Part shown: one piece after another, positions 7,718 to 15,058 of the stretch
How positions within the stretch are numbered: position 1 is the stretch's first letter
Layout: every line of letters begins with the position of its first letter
Source of the DNA: a virus
IMG/VR virus record: IMGVR_UViG_3300044608_001851
Span: 1-35,394 of that record
Strand: one strand, 5' to 3'
Length of the DNA: 35,394 nt
Program-made: the position numbers and the translations under genes
The notes under the pieces: generated by a model
Databases searched by the model: none
Seen by the model: only the letters and a program-made list of their open reading frames with translations
What the model was told of the DNA's origin: nothing

Positions 7718-9420
7718 ACCTCTTATCCCGTCTCAAACGCACCGCCTTCTCTTGGATCGGAGCCACGCCGACCGCCGAGCGCAAACTAACGCCCTCGCAA
7801 AACTCCAACCACCCAGAGACATCAACAAACCAACGCTCCCGAGTTCAACTCATCTGGGAAGCCCGAGACCTCCAAAGGAACCACCCACTCGTCGCCGGAA
7901 TCCTCAAGCGTCTCAGCCTGTACACCGTCGGAACCATCCGGTTTCAAGCCCGCACCTCCGACCCCGCTTTCAACGCCGCAGCCGAAGCCTATTTCCAAAA
8001 GTGGAGCCGAAACGCCGACATCGCCGGACGGTTCGACTTCGTCCACCTCGTCCAACTGGCATTCATTTCGTTCCTCCGCGACGGCGACGCCGTCATCGTT
8101 CACAGCATCACCACCGACGGACTAAAGGTTCAGTTAGTCGAGGCCGACCGCGTTGGGAACCCGTACGCCTCTATCGTCGCCGAAAACGAAATCGGCGGGA
8201 TTTGCTTCGACGACCTCGGACGGCCCGAAACCTTCCGCATCTATCGGCGCACGATGGGAGCCGCGTATACAGACCCACAAGAGATTCCCGCCGCACGTTG
8301 TCTGCATCTATTCGACCCCGAACGGCATGACTCCTACCGTGGAATTTCAGCCCTAGCACCCGTCATCGCCACCTGTCGCGACATCGTCGACATTCTGGAA
8401 GGGGAAAAAGCCGCCGTGAAATGGGCAGCAGGACAATCCGGCCTTATCAAAACCCAATCCGGCAACGGGCAGGGATGGGACGAAACCACCGCAACCGGCG
8501 AACGCATCGAACGAATCAAGCCAGGCACCATCCACTATTTGAAACCCGGTGAAGAGGTGCAGAGTTTCCGCAACGAACGCCCCTCCGTGACATTCACCGG
8601 TTTTCTCGAAACCCTCCAACGCCACATCTCCGACGCTCTCGGACTGCCCTATGGGTTTTTCGTCGACTCGTCAAAGCTAGGAGGCGTCACCGCAAGGCTC
8701 GATTCCCAGCAAGCCGCCCGTGTTTGTCGCCGCTACCAAGACCTCCTCACCCGTCAGATTCTCGACCCGATCGCGCAAGCCGTCGTCGCCCTCGGAATCG
8801 CCGAGGGACAGATTCCGGAAAACCCAAACTGGAACGCCCACCGCTGGCAGTTTCCGCCGTGGCCGTCCGCCGACATCGGACGCGAAACAAAAGCCGCACT
8901 TGAAGAAATCGCAGCCGGTGGCGGGACTTGGTCGGAATACTACGCAGAGAAGGGAGAAGACTGGGAAGAAGCATTCAGCCAATCCGCAATCGAGACCGCC
9001 CGCCGGAAGGCGATTTTCTCGGAAGCAGGAGTGGCCGACCCCGTCCTCGCCGCCGCCGCCATGAAACCCGGAGCCGGAGCACCTCCGCCCGCCGCCTTCC
9101 AAGCAAAGCCGGAATCGTTCGAACCTCCCAAAGGCGTCCAAGAGGCCGCGGCCAGAGCACTCCGGAACCGAGAGCAGCAACCTCCAAGCAAACGCGGCAT
9201 GACTCCGGTTGGAATCGCCCGTGCTCGCGACCTCGCCAACGGTCGCCGCGTTTCCGTTGAGACGCTAAAACGGATGAAGGCCTATTTCGACCGGCACGAA
9301 GTCGACAAGAAAGGCAGCACTTGGGACGCGTACGGCAAAGGCCGACAAGCTTGGGATGGATGGGGCGGGGACGCCGGACGCACTTGGGCAAACCGCGTTC
9401 TCGCCAGCCTCGAAAAATGA
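7714..9420 (+). CDS. Portal protein (lambda gpB family) with C-terminal extension
   Basis: A 568-aa protein of the phage_portal_2 type: basic N-terminus, VQLIWEARDLQRNHPLVAGI, GDAVIVHSI, RVGNPYASIV, RCLHLFDPERHDSYRGISAL, YGFFVDSSKLGGVTARLDSQ. The dodecameric portal is the DNA gateway of the prohead and the docking site for terminase. After residue ~485 comes a separate segment (RGMTPVGIARARDLANGRRV, LKRMKAYFDRHEVDKKGSTW, WGGDAGRTWANRVL) resembling a small domain often seen in other phage head/protease proteins. The ATG at 7714 overlaps the preceding stop. Confidence 0.9.
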   Translation: MNLLSRLKRTAFSWIGATPTAERKLTPSQNSNHPETSTNQRSRVQLIWEARDLQRNHPLVAGILKRLSLYTVGTIRFQARTSDPAFNAAAEAYFQKWSRNADIAGRFDFVHLVQLAFISFLRDGDAVIVHSITTDGLKVQLVEADRVGNPYASIVAENEIGGICFDDLGRPETFRIYRRTMGAAYTDPQEIPAARCLHLFDPERHDSYRGISALAPVIATCRDIVDILEGEKAAVKWAAGQSGLIKTQSGNGQGWDETTATGERIERIKPGTIHYLKPGEEVQSFRNERPSVTFTGFLETLQRHISDALGLPYGFFVDSSKLGGVTARLDSQQAARVCRRYQDLLTRQILDPIAQAVVALGIAEGQIPENPNWNAHRWQFPPWPSADIGRETKAALEEIAAGGGTWSEYYAEKGEDWEEAFSQSAIETARRKAIFSEAGVADPVLAAAAMKPGAGAPPPAAFQAKPESFEPPKGVQEAAARALRNREQQPPSKRGMTPVGIARARDLANGRRVSVETLKRMKAYFDRHEVDKKGSTWDAYGKGRQAWDGWGGDAGRTWANRVLASLEK

Positions 9421-9755
9421 GCTTTTCCCTCCGCCAACTTCCGGACGGCCAATGGGTAAAACTCGCCCGCCGCCTCACGTTCTCGCTCGATTTCGACCGC
9501 ACCTTCACCGCAGCCCCCCAACTGTGGCGGGACTTTATCGCCAACGCCCACGCCGCCGGACACCGCGTCGTCTTGATCACGCGCCGACCGGACACCAAAG
9601 CCGACCGCGACGAGGTGACCAAACGCACCGCAACCGCCAATCTCGACCGCCTCATTTTCGCCGGACAAACTCAAAAAGAGGACGCGGCCCGCGCAGCCGG
9701 TGAAACCATCGACATCTGGATTGACGACCACCCCGTCGGAATCCCCGCCGCTTAA
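9417..9755 (+). CDS. Small HAD-family phosphatase
   Basis: At 112 aa this is near the minimum for a HAD hydrolase. Motif I is LDFDRTF with D25 and D27 as nucleophile and acid/base; motif II is VVLITRR; a Lys in the TQKEDAARA region may serve as motif III; motif IV is IWIDDHP. Phage relatives act on nucleotides or polynucleotide 3' ends, but the substrate here is unknown. The first ~18 residues (SLRQLPDGQWVKLARR) are extra and match the start of the next gene. It sits between portal and protease, joined to the portal by ATGA, an unusual place for an enzyme. Confidence 0.7.
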   Translation: MSFSLRQLPDGQWVKLARRLTFSLDFDRTFTAAPQLWRDFIANAHAAGHRVVLITRRPDTKADRDEVTKRTATANLDRLIFAGQTQKEDAARAAGETIDIWIDDHPVGIPAA

Positions 9756-9759
9756 TCCC

Positions 9760-9921
9760 ATGCCCTACGCCGTCAAACAACTTCCGAGCGGTGAGTGGGT
9801 GAAAGTGAAACGCACCGCCGCCGACACCATCGTTTCTCGTCACAAAACCAAAGCGGACGCAATCGCCGCCATCCGCGCCTACTACGCCAACAAACGCAGC
9901 CTCGAAAACCGCTCAAAATGA
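9760..9921 (+). CDS. Small DUF2188-like protein, 53 aa
   Basis: A basic peptide with the pattern AVKQLPSGEWVKVKRTAA, then SRHKTKADAIAAIRAYY, reminiscent of the compact beta-beta-alpha DUF2188-type proteins (W-VK...S-H-TKAEAI-AA). Function unknown. Its first strand pair resembles the extra N-terminus of the HAD gene immediately upstream, suggesting duplication of one small module. Start chosen at 9760, four bases after the HAD stop; stop overlaps the protease start by ATGA. Confidence 0.6.
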   Translation: MPYAVKQLPSGEWVKVKRTAADTIVSRHKTKADAIAAIRAYYANKRSLENRSK

Positions 9922-10796
9922 ACACGACATTCTCAGCCCTCGCACCCGAAACCGTCGGCGAAAAAATCATCCACGGAGTTTCGGTGATCACGACCGGCCC
10001 CGCAAAAGGCCACGGACTAATGGTCGACGCCGAAACCCTCGCCCAGGTTGTCCAATGTTCCAAGGCCCGCGCCGTAAAAGTCAAGATGCTCCACAACTCC
10101 GACCTCTCACAAGTGATCGGGACTCTCAAAAACTTCCGCATCGACGGAGAAAAGGTGCTGGCCGACCTCCACCTTCTGGCCTCCGCCCCCGCCCGTGATT
10201 TTGTTCTCGAAATCGCCCGCACGATGCCGACCGCGTTCGGCCTTTCCATCTCGTTCGAAGGTGCGCCAGACGGCAACCTCGCCCGATGCTCACGTTTGCT
10301 TTCCGTCGACCTCGTCGACGAACCCGCCGCAAACCCAGACGGGTTGTTCGAAGAAAAACCAATAGACGCCCCTGCCGCAGATGTTACAACGAACGCAGAA
10401 CCTATGACCGAAAACCCCGAAAAAATGGAAGCCCCAACGCCAGAAGACCGCATCGCGGCTCTTGAAGCGGCCATCGGGGAAATCAAATCGATGCTCGCCT
10501 CACTAGTGGCCGAGGAATCCTCTGAAACCGAAATGGCAGCAAAACCGGAACCCGCAGCCGAGCCGGAACAGAAGGCCGGAGAAGCCTTCGAAGCAATCGA
10601 GTCGAAAATCCTCGGAACGGTCGAAACGCGGTTCGAAGCCCTCGCGACCCTCATCAAATCGATGGGCGCACCCGTCGCACATGGCGCAGCCGGTGACGCC
10701 ACCAAACCTTCCTCGCCGATCAACTTTGCAGAACTCCGCAAATCCGACGCCGCGATGCGGTCACACCTCATCGAGCGCGGAATCCTCAAACACTAA
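9918..10796 (+). CDS. Prohead protease-scaffold fusion
   Basis: A 292-aa protein with an N-terminal prohead serine protease domain: conserved early strand KIIHGVSVITTG, candidate catalytic His in KMLHNSDLSQVIG (~59), candidate Ser in FGLSISFEG (~110), and SVDLVDEPAANPDGLF closing the domain (~135-150). From ~160 it becomes Ala/Glu/Pro-rich with a coiled-coil (RIAALEAAIGEIKSMLASLV) and a helical tail (NFAELRKSDAAMRSHLI) typical of an internal scaffold that binds capsid subunits. It would guide shell assembly and then degrade itself. It precedes decoration and capsid genes, as in lambda C/Nu3. Confidence 0.82.
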   Translation: MNTTFSALAPETVGEKIIHGVSVITTGPAKGHGLMVDAETLAQVVQCSKARAVKVKMLHNSDLSQVIGTLKNFRIDGEKVLADLHLLASAPARDFVLEIARTMPTAFGLSISFEGAPDGNLARCSRLLSVDLVDEPAANPDGLFEEKPIDAPAADVTTNAEPMTENPEKMEAPTPEDRIAALEAAIGEIKSMLASLVAEESSETEMAAKPEPAAEPEQKAGEAFEAIESKILGTVETRFEALATLIKSMGAPVAHGAAGDATKPSSPINFAELRKSDAAMRSHLIERGILKH

Positions 10797-10811
10797 ACCC
10801 AAAATAAAAAA

Positions 10812-11183
10812 ATGGCTCAAAACGACTCTGGCTTCAAGGCGTTCACAGTTGGCGCGACGGCGATTCCCGCCGGTTCACGCGTTCAACTTTCGAGCGGCGT
10901 ATTGGTGGCAGCAGCCGCCCCTAACGGTTCAGCAATCGGCGTCGCCCTCGCGGACGGCGCAGTCGGCGGAACGCTCACCATCAAACTCAACAACGCCGCA
11001 GGGACGCACGATATGCTGGCCTCCGGCGCAATCACCGCAGGAGCACCCGTGTTTCCAGCGGCCTCCGGCAAAGTCGCATCCGCGACGACCGGCGGAAACC
11101 TCGCAATCGGAATCGCACTCGAAGACACGACCGGCGACGGCCAGAGAATCGAAGTCGCGCTCCAACCGCAAGCCCACTCCTAA
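10812..11183 (+). CDS. Head decoration protein (DUF2190-like)
   Basis: A 123-aa beta-rich protein: AFTVGATAIPAGSRVQLSSG, repeated A-IGVAL / AIGIALEDT blocks, GAPVFPAASGKVA, ending in RIEVALQPQ. This is the pattern of small capsid-decorating proteins (DUF2190 or gpD position) that cement the expanded shell. It lies directly before the major capsid gene. The leader is CCCAAAATAAAAAA before the ATG, with no Shine-Dalgarno sequence despite expected high expression. Confidence 0.75.
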   Translation: MAQNDSGFKAFTVGATAIPAGSRVQLSSGVLVAAAAPNGSAIGVALADGAVGGTLTIKLNNAAGTHDMLASGAITAGAPVFPAASGKVASATTGGNLAIGIALEDTTGDGQRIEVALQPQAHS

Positions 11184-11197
11184 CCACTCCTTAAACC

Positions 11198-12142
11198 ATG
11201 TACGCAAACTCAACGGCAATCCTCCGCGCAGACATTCAAGAGGCGGTCATTCAAGCGGGTGGCGCAGATGCTGGCCTAATCGGTGGCCTCGTCATGCCCC
11301 CTCTAGAAGTCTCCGGCAAATCCGGCCAGTACCTCAAAATCGAAACCGCAGCCGGAAACCTAATGAAGGTTGATGGCGACGCGGCCAAGCGGGCGCAGGA
11401 TGGGAGCTATTCCCGCATCAACCGCAGTTGGACGGCAGACACCTACCTCACGGAAGACCGTGGCTTAGAGGAGTTGGTCGACGACTCCCAACAGGCAGAC
11501 CTCGCCCGCTTCCTCGATGTTGAAGCAACCATCGCAAAGCTTTTGCTCCGCAACATCAAATTGGCGCACGAAAGCCGCGTGGCTTCCGCGATTTTTAACA
11601 CCGGAACATTCAACGCGACCGCAGCCGGAACCGCATGGACGGATGCCGGAGCCGATCCGGTTTCGGACATCCTTAACGCCATCGCCCGACTCCTCAAAAA
11701 AGGAGTTTCGGCAAACACGTTGGTGATCAACCAAGACGTTTACAACTTGCTCCGGAAAAACGCGAAGGTTCAATCGTTCATCTTCGGCTCCGTCGGAACC
11801 GGCGACCTCCGCAACGTGGACTCCACGCTCATCGGCGCAAACCTTGGAATCGAAAAGGTTCTGGTTGCGTCCGCAGCCTACGACGCATCCAAGCGCGGAG
11901 CCGCATCGCCCTCCGGCACGTTCGTCTGGGCGTCCAACCGCGCATGGGTTGGTAACACCGCATCCGGCAACTTCCAAGCAGGGGGCGCGGGGCGCACGTT
12001 GACGTGGAAGGACGATTCACCGGATCTGTTCACCGTCGAAACCTACCGCGACGAATCCCGCCGCTCCGGCGTTGTTCGCGTCCGCCAGTCCACCGCCGAG
12101 AAAATCATCGACTCCACCGCCGGAGAAGTGATCACTTGGTAA
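11198..12142 (+). CDS. Major capsid protein
   Basis: A 314-aa protein in the lambda gpE position after the decoration gene. It shows an N-terminal helix (ILRADIQEAVIQAGG), the SGQYLKIETAAGNL strand, AKRAQDGSYSRINRSW, a long central helix (EATIAKLLLRNIKLAHESRV), TLVINQDVYNLLRKNAKVQS and a C-terminal beta region (TLTWKDDSPDLFTVETYRDE), consistent with an HK97-fold shell protein of the type containing VINQDVY-like backbone helices. No cleavable delta domain is obvious. An intrinsic terminator follows, so the gene may accumulate separate mRNA. Confidence 0.85.
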   Translation: MYANSTAILRADIQEAVIQAGGADAGLIGGLVMPPLEVSGKSGQYLKIETAAGNLMKVDGDAAKRAQDGSYSRINRSWTADTYLTEDRGLEELVDDSQQADLARFLDVEATIAKLLLRNIKLAHESRVASAIFNTGTFNATAAGTAWTDAGADPVSDILNAIARLLKKGVSANTLVINQDVYNLLRKNAKVQSFIFGSVGTGDLRNVDSTLIGANLGIEKVLVASAAYDASKRGAASPSGTFVWASNRAWVGNTASGNFQAGGAGRTLTWKDDSPDLFTVETYRDESRRSGVVRVRQSTAEKIIDSTAGEVITW

Positions 12143-12157
12143 TCTGACCACCCTTAG

Positions 12158-12192
12158 AGGGGGGGACGGGACACCCCGTCTCCCCTTTTTTC
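12158..12192 (+). terminator. Intrinsic terminator after the capsid gene
   Basis: A stem of about 11 pairs (GGGGGGACGGG with CCCGTCTCCCC, one G-U wobble) and a short ACAC-type loop is followed by six Ts. It lies 15 bases after the capsid stop. It would limit read-through into tail genes, raising capsid relative to tail dose. Confidence 0.85.
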
Positions 12193-12194
12193 TT

Positions 12195-12416
12195 ATGGTT
12201 CCGCCTACCTCACAAGTTCAACGCTACACGGGGATGGAAACGCCTGGTGGCCTCGCCGTTTTAGCTAAAAGCCATTTCCAGCATGGGCCGAAGGCAACCA
12301 ACCCGCCGCCGGTGACCGCAGCCCCATTGACACCACCAGGAGCTGGAATCTACGACGCCTCCGGAAAGCTTCCCCAGATTCAAGGCGCCGGCCTTGAGTT
12401 TCTCGCCTACGCATGA
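12195..12416 (+). CDS. Hypothetical 73-aa protein
   Basis: A Pro/Gly/Ala-rich small protein (TNPPPVTAAPLTPPGAGIYD) with an N-terminus VQRYTGMETPGGLAVLAKSH; no family recognised. It begins right after the terminator T-run and overlaps the next start by ATGA. Its place between capsid and head-tail joining genes suggests a minor head or connector component. Confidence 0.5.
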   Translation: MVPPTSQVQRYTGMETPGGLAVLAKSHFQHGPKATNPPPVTAAPLTPPGAGIYDASGKLPQIQGAGLEFLAYA

Positions 12417-12736
12417 ACCCGCTTTTCCAAGCCTCACTCTCTCGCAGTTTCGCGCACTCCGTTTCCGTGTTCGGCGCAGACGTCCTGCTCAACGGCGAAA
12501 CCGTCCAAGCCATCGTTTCCGAACCGGAGTTTTCTTCCATGCCGGAAGAAGGTGGGACAAACATCGGCGGAGACCTAACCATCCGCATTTCGCGCACCAC
12601 TTTTGACGAGTTCGGGAAAGCCGGTGACCCGCGAAAAAACCTCTTCACGGTCAATGGACAGAAATACCGCCCCACGATGCTCCGTGACACGCCCGAAAGC
12701 CCCATCCTCATTTTTGAAACGAGGCAAGACCAATGA
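12413..12736 (+). CDS. Head-tail joining / stopper protein (FII-like)
   Basis: A 107-aa beta-rich protein with SVSVFGADVLLNGETVQAIV, SEPEFSSMPEEGG, LTIRISRTTFDEFGKAGDP and VNGQKYRP. This short arrangement, reading as an antiparallel barrel with a flexible loop, is typical of lambda gpFII-like head-completion proteins. It occupies the FI/FII slot, after capsid and before tail terminator, joined to both neighbours by ATGA overlaps. Confidence 0.6.
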   Translation: MNPLFQASLSRSFAHSVSVFGADVLLNGETVQAIVSEPEFSSMPEEGGTNIGGDLTIRISRTTFDEFGKAGDPRKNLFTVNGQKYRPTMLRDTPESPILIFETRQDQ

Positions 12737-13164
12737 GCACGTTTCTCTATGACCTCGAAACCGGAATCGTAAACGCGATTCTCTCCGACCCAGACGTCGC
12801 CGGAATCACCGTGACGACATCCCAGACGGACGAGGTAAAGGAAACGCTTTCCGCATTTGTGGCCGTCGAACACTCCCGCGAACTCGTCGCCGGATCACGC
12901 GTCTTTATCCTCGACGGAACACTCGCCCTCCGCATCAATCGATCGCAATACTCCGCCGAGGAAGCAGCAGCCGCCGTTCAGAACATCACCGCCGCACTTC
13001 TCAACGCGCCGAGCGGAGAAGAGGGGTTCGAAGCGTTCTCAAACGGAAGCGCAAAATGCATCGGTTTTGTGATGGGGGCGCAAAACACAAACTTCAAGGA
13101 CGAGGTGGAAGTTCACGTTTTTTCGTTTAAGCTTTGGGCGTACCAACTTCAAGAAACCAACTAA
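12733..13164 (+). CDS. Tail terminator / tail completion protein
   Basis: A 143-aa protein: N-terminal helix with DLETGIVNAILSDPDVAGIT, then strands including FILDGTLALRINRSQ, helix AEEAAAAVQNITAALLNAPS, and C-terminal strands VEVHVFSFKLWAYQL. The alpha-beta order, size and position immediately before tail-tube-like genes fit gpU/gpZ-type tail terminators, which cap the tail tube and set its end. Confidence 0.6.
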   Translation: MSTFLYDLETGIVNAILSDPDVAGITVTTSQTDEVKETLSAFVAVEHSRELVAGSRVFILDGTLALRINRSQYSAEEAAAAVQNITAALLNAPSGEEGFEAFSNGSAKCIGFVMGAQNTNFKDEVEVHVFSFKLWAYQLQETN

Positions 13165-13171
13165 AACCACA

Positions 13172-13498
13172 ATGGCAACCATCCACAAAGGGGGATTGAG
13201 TTACGGAGCACTTGGCACAACCAAGACGCAGTCCGGAATGCTCGTCACCCAATACAACGCTAAAAAATCAAGCGCACAGAAGGAAATCACCGGCCCGAAC
13301 GGCGAAATCCAGTCGCTTGCCCTGTACAACATGAAGACCGAGGTGACCATCGATGGCTACATTTCCGGAGCGTTCTCCGGCACGATTGGCTCGACCGCAG
13401 ACACCTCGACCTTCATCGATTCAGTCAACCGCGCCTTCTCAGCCGAGGACGTCGCCAAACTGACCGTCTCGAAAACCTTCTACGCCGGATTGACCTAA
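13172..13498 (+). CDS. Tail-tube-like protein, copy A
   Basis: A 108-aa beta protein (GGLSYGALGTTKTQSGMLVT, KKSSAQKEITGPNGEIQSLA, YNMKTEVTIDGYISG). It resembles its immediate neighbour at 13512 in the block S-x-x-KEI-x-G-x-G...Y-x-x-K-x-EV. Position after the tail terminator is that of the major tail tube protein, and short tubes of ~110 aa are plausible. Whether one or both copies build the tube is unknown. The leader AACTAAAACCACA has no Shine-Dalgarno. Confidence 0.5.
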   Translation: MATIHKGGLSYGALGTTKTQSGMLVTQYNAKKSSAQKEITGPNGEIQSLALYNMKTEVTIDGYISGAFSGTIGSTADTSTFIDSVNRAFSAEDVAKLTVSKTFYAGLT

Positions 13499-13511
13499 CC
13501 ACTCGCACACT

Positions 13512-13853
13512 ATGGCCGCAATTATCAAAGGGGAAGACGTCGAATTCGGAACTGGCAACGGTTCGCCGACCCTCATCACCTCCGCAAGCGTCAACAAAAC
13601 GTCGTCAAAAAAAGAAATCGCCGACGGAGCCGGACAGTTCGGAGCCGTTGTCTACTACGCCATCAAGGACGAAGTGAATTTCGAAACGTACCAAGCGACA
13701 AGCCCCAACGTCGGAGACACCGCCGTTCTCCCAGGTCTCATCTCCGGATTCGTCGGGGGGAGCGTTTTCGTGACATCCTCGGAAGCCATTGAATCCTCCG
13801 AAGACTTGGTCAAATCCAACGTCCAAGCCGTCAGTTACGAAGCCATCGACTAA
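13512..13853 (+). CDS. Tail-tube-like protein, copy B
   Basis: A 113-aa paralogue of the gene just upstream: NKTSSKKEIADGAGQFGAVV, YYAIKDEVNFETYQ align with KSSAQKEITG...YNMKTEVTIDGY, while the C-termini differ (SEDLVKSNVQAVSYEAI here). Two tandem related tube-like genes may give a tube subunit plus an initiator/terminator ring variant, or be a divergent duplication. No other family recognised. Confidence 0.5.
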   Translation: MAAIIKGEDVEFGTGNGSPTLITSASVNKTSSKKEIADGAGQFGAVVYYAIKDEVNFETYQATSPNVGDTAVLPGLISGFVGGSVFVTSSEAIESSEDLVKSNVQAVSYEAID

Positions 13854-13882
13854 CACTCAACAGCCCCGAGGAGTTGCCGGAA

Positions 13883-13900
13883 GTGGCGGGCCAAAGCCAC
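13883..13900 (+). other. Small hairpin upstream of chaperone region
   Basis: GTGGC and GCCAC pair around an 8-base loop in the 79-base gap after the tube-like genes. No T-run follows. It could attenuate transcription between the tube genes and the less-needed chaperones, but the stem is only 5 bp. Confidence 0.25.
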
Positions 13901-13932
13901 GTCTCCTAAATCAAAACCGGCTCTTACCTTGT

Positions 13933-14448
13933 ATGATTGAATCTTTTTACACCACGGGAAACCAACGCCTCGCGGTGGCTCTCGCCACAATCGGAATCGA
14001 ACCGCACCGGAACCCCGTCACCGTCGAACGCTCGACACTTCCAAACGGCGAACAAACCACCCGCACCGCATTCCATTTCGAGGTAGCAGGAACGTGGACA
14101 GGTTTCGGCGGACAACCGCAAATCGCCATTCGCGCCGACCAGATCGCATCCGCCTACTTCACGCTGGGACGCCGGAAAAATCCGGACAACCTCGACTTCC
14201 GCATCCTCGCCGAGCTTCAAATCATTCACGCCTGTCTGGAGGTGCGCGACGAAATCAACCGCGTCCGCAAAGCCGCCAACCCCGAACAATCCTACATTGG
14301 CGTCGCAATCTGCGAAAACGCAACCACCTTGGCAGGGTACACCCACGCAACACAGGAGCTAACGCGCCAAAAACTGCGCCGAGGCATCCTCTACGCGCCG
14401 ACCGAGCAGTTGCCCGACGCCATCAAGATTTTCAAACAGTTCTCCTAA
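13933..14448 (+). CDS. Hypothetical tail-region protein, 171 aa
   Basis: The N-terminus (ESFYTTGNQRLAVALATIGI, then TRTAFHFEVAG) loosely resembles the small DUF5659-type proteins; the rest contains a helix ELQIIHACLEVRDEINRVRK and a C-terminal LRRGILYAPTEQLPDAIKIF. No firm family. The ATG at 13933 is taken because upstream residues in frame come from the preceding gene and the gap. Likely a minor tail or assembly factor from its place between tube and chaperone genes. Confidence 0.55.
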   Translation: MIESFYTTGNQRLAVALATIGIEPHRNPVTVERSTLPNGEQTTRTAFHFEVAGTWTGFGGQPQIAIRADQIASAYFTLGRRKNPDNLDFRILAELQIIHACLEVRDEINRVRKAANPEQSYIGVAICENATTLAGYTHATQELTRQKLRRGILYAPTEQLPDAIKIFKQFS

Positions 14449-14471
14449 AACCTAACCCGATAACCTAGCCA

Positions 14472-14873
14472 ATGCTCAACGACATCCAACACCTCATCAC
14501 CGCCGCCGCCAACACCGGCGAATCCATCGCGGGAGTCAACTGCCGACCCCTCACGCTCCAGACGTTCGCGCTCCTCGAGCTAACCGACAACCAGATTCTG
14601 ACCGCAACAGAGACCAAGATGGCCGACGTTCTCGGCTTCATCTATTTGCACTCCGCGCCGGAGAAGGAAATCGCCGAAGCCGTTTCCGCCTACGTTGCAG
14701 GGAACAAATCCCGCATCCTCCAAGAAGCACTCAAGCTTCCCTCAATCCCATTGTCCGACATCGGCAACATCGCCCAATCCATTCGCGAAATGATTGAGCG
14801 AGCAATGCAGTCTCAAGTCGAAATCGAGGACTCCGACGCAAAAAGCCTGGGGGAGTCGCAGGGGCGGGAGTGA
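14472..14873 (+). CDS. Tail assembly chaperone (gpG-like)
   Basis: A 133-aa helical protein with NCRPLTLQTFALLELTDNQI, ADVLGFIYLHSAPEKEIAEA and a coiled C-terminus. The PLTL-x-x-x-LLE opening is common in tail chaperones that coat the tape measure during tail assembly. It is followed, in the -1 frame and overlapping by GTGA, by a short second gene, echoing the lambda G / G-T pair. The C-terminal codons contain A5 and G5 runs (14840-14853), possible slippage sites. Confidence 0.6.
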   Translation: MLNDIQHLITAAANTGESIAGVNCRPLTLQTFALLELTDNQILTATETKMADVLGFIYLHSAPEKEIAEAVSAYVAGNKSRILQEALKLPSIPLSDIGNIAQSIREMIERAMQSQVEIEDSDAKSLGESQGRE

Positions 14874-15058
14874 TCGCCCGTTTCCTTCACTTTTTCGCGG
14901 AAAGGTACGGTTGGCGACCTGCTGAGATTCTCGCCCTCAGTTTTCACGATGCAAACCAACTCATGCGAGCAGCCCTCGAATCCGATGGCATTCGACTCCG
15001 GCCTCCGCGTGGATTAACCTCGCACTATGGCCCGCCCGAAGATTTCCTTTTCTCTTGA
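14870..15058 (+). CDS. Second chaperone segment (gpT-like), 62 aa
   Basis: Begins with GTG overlapping the previous TGA. The sequence RFLHFFAERYGWRPAEILAL, FHDANQLMRAALES fits the short C-terminal chaperone segments (x-x-YGW-x-P-x-EIL-x-LS) found downstream of gpG-like genes. The -1 frame is open upstream through at least 14822, so a fused G-T product by -1 frameshift is possible as well as coupled re-initiation. The end overlaps the next gene by 32 bases. Confidence 0.55.
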   Translation: MIARFLHFFAERYGWRPAEILALSFHDANQLMRAALESDGIRLRPPRGLTSHYGPPEDFLFS

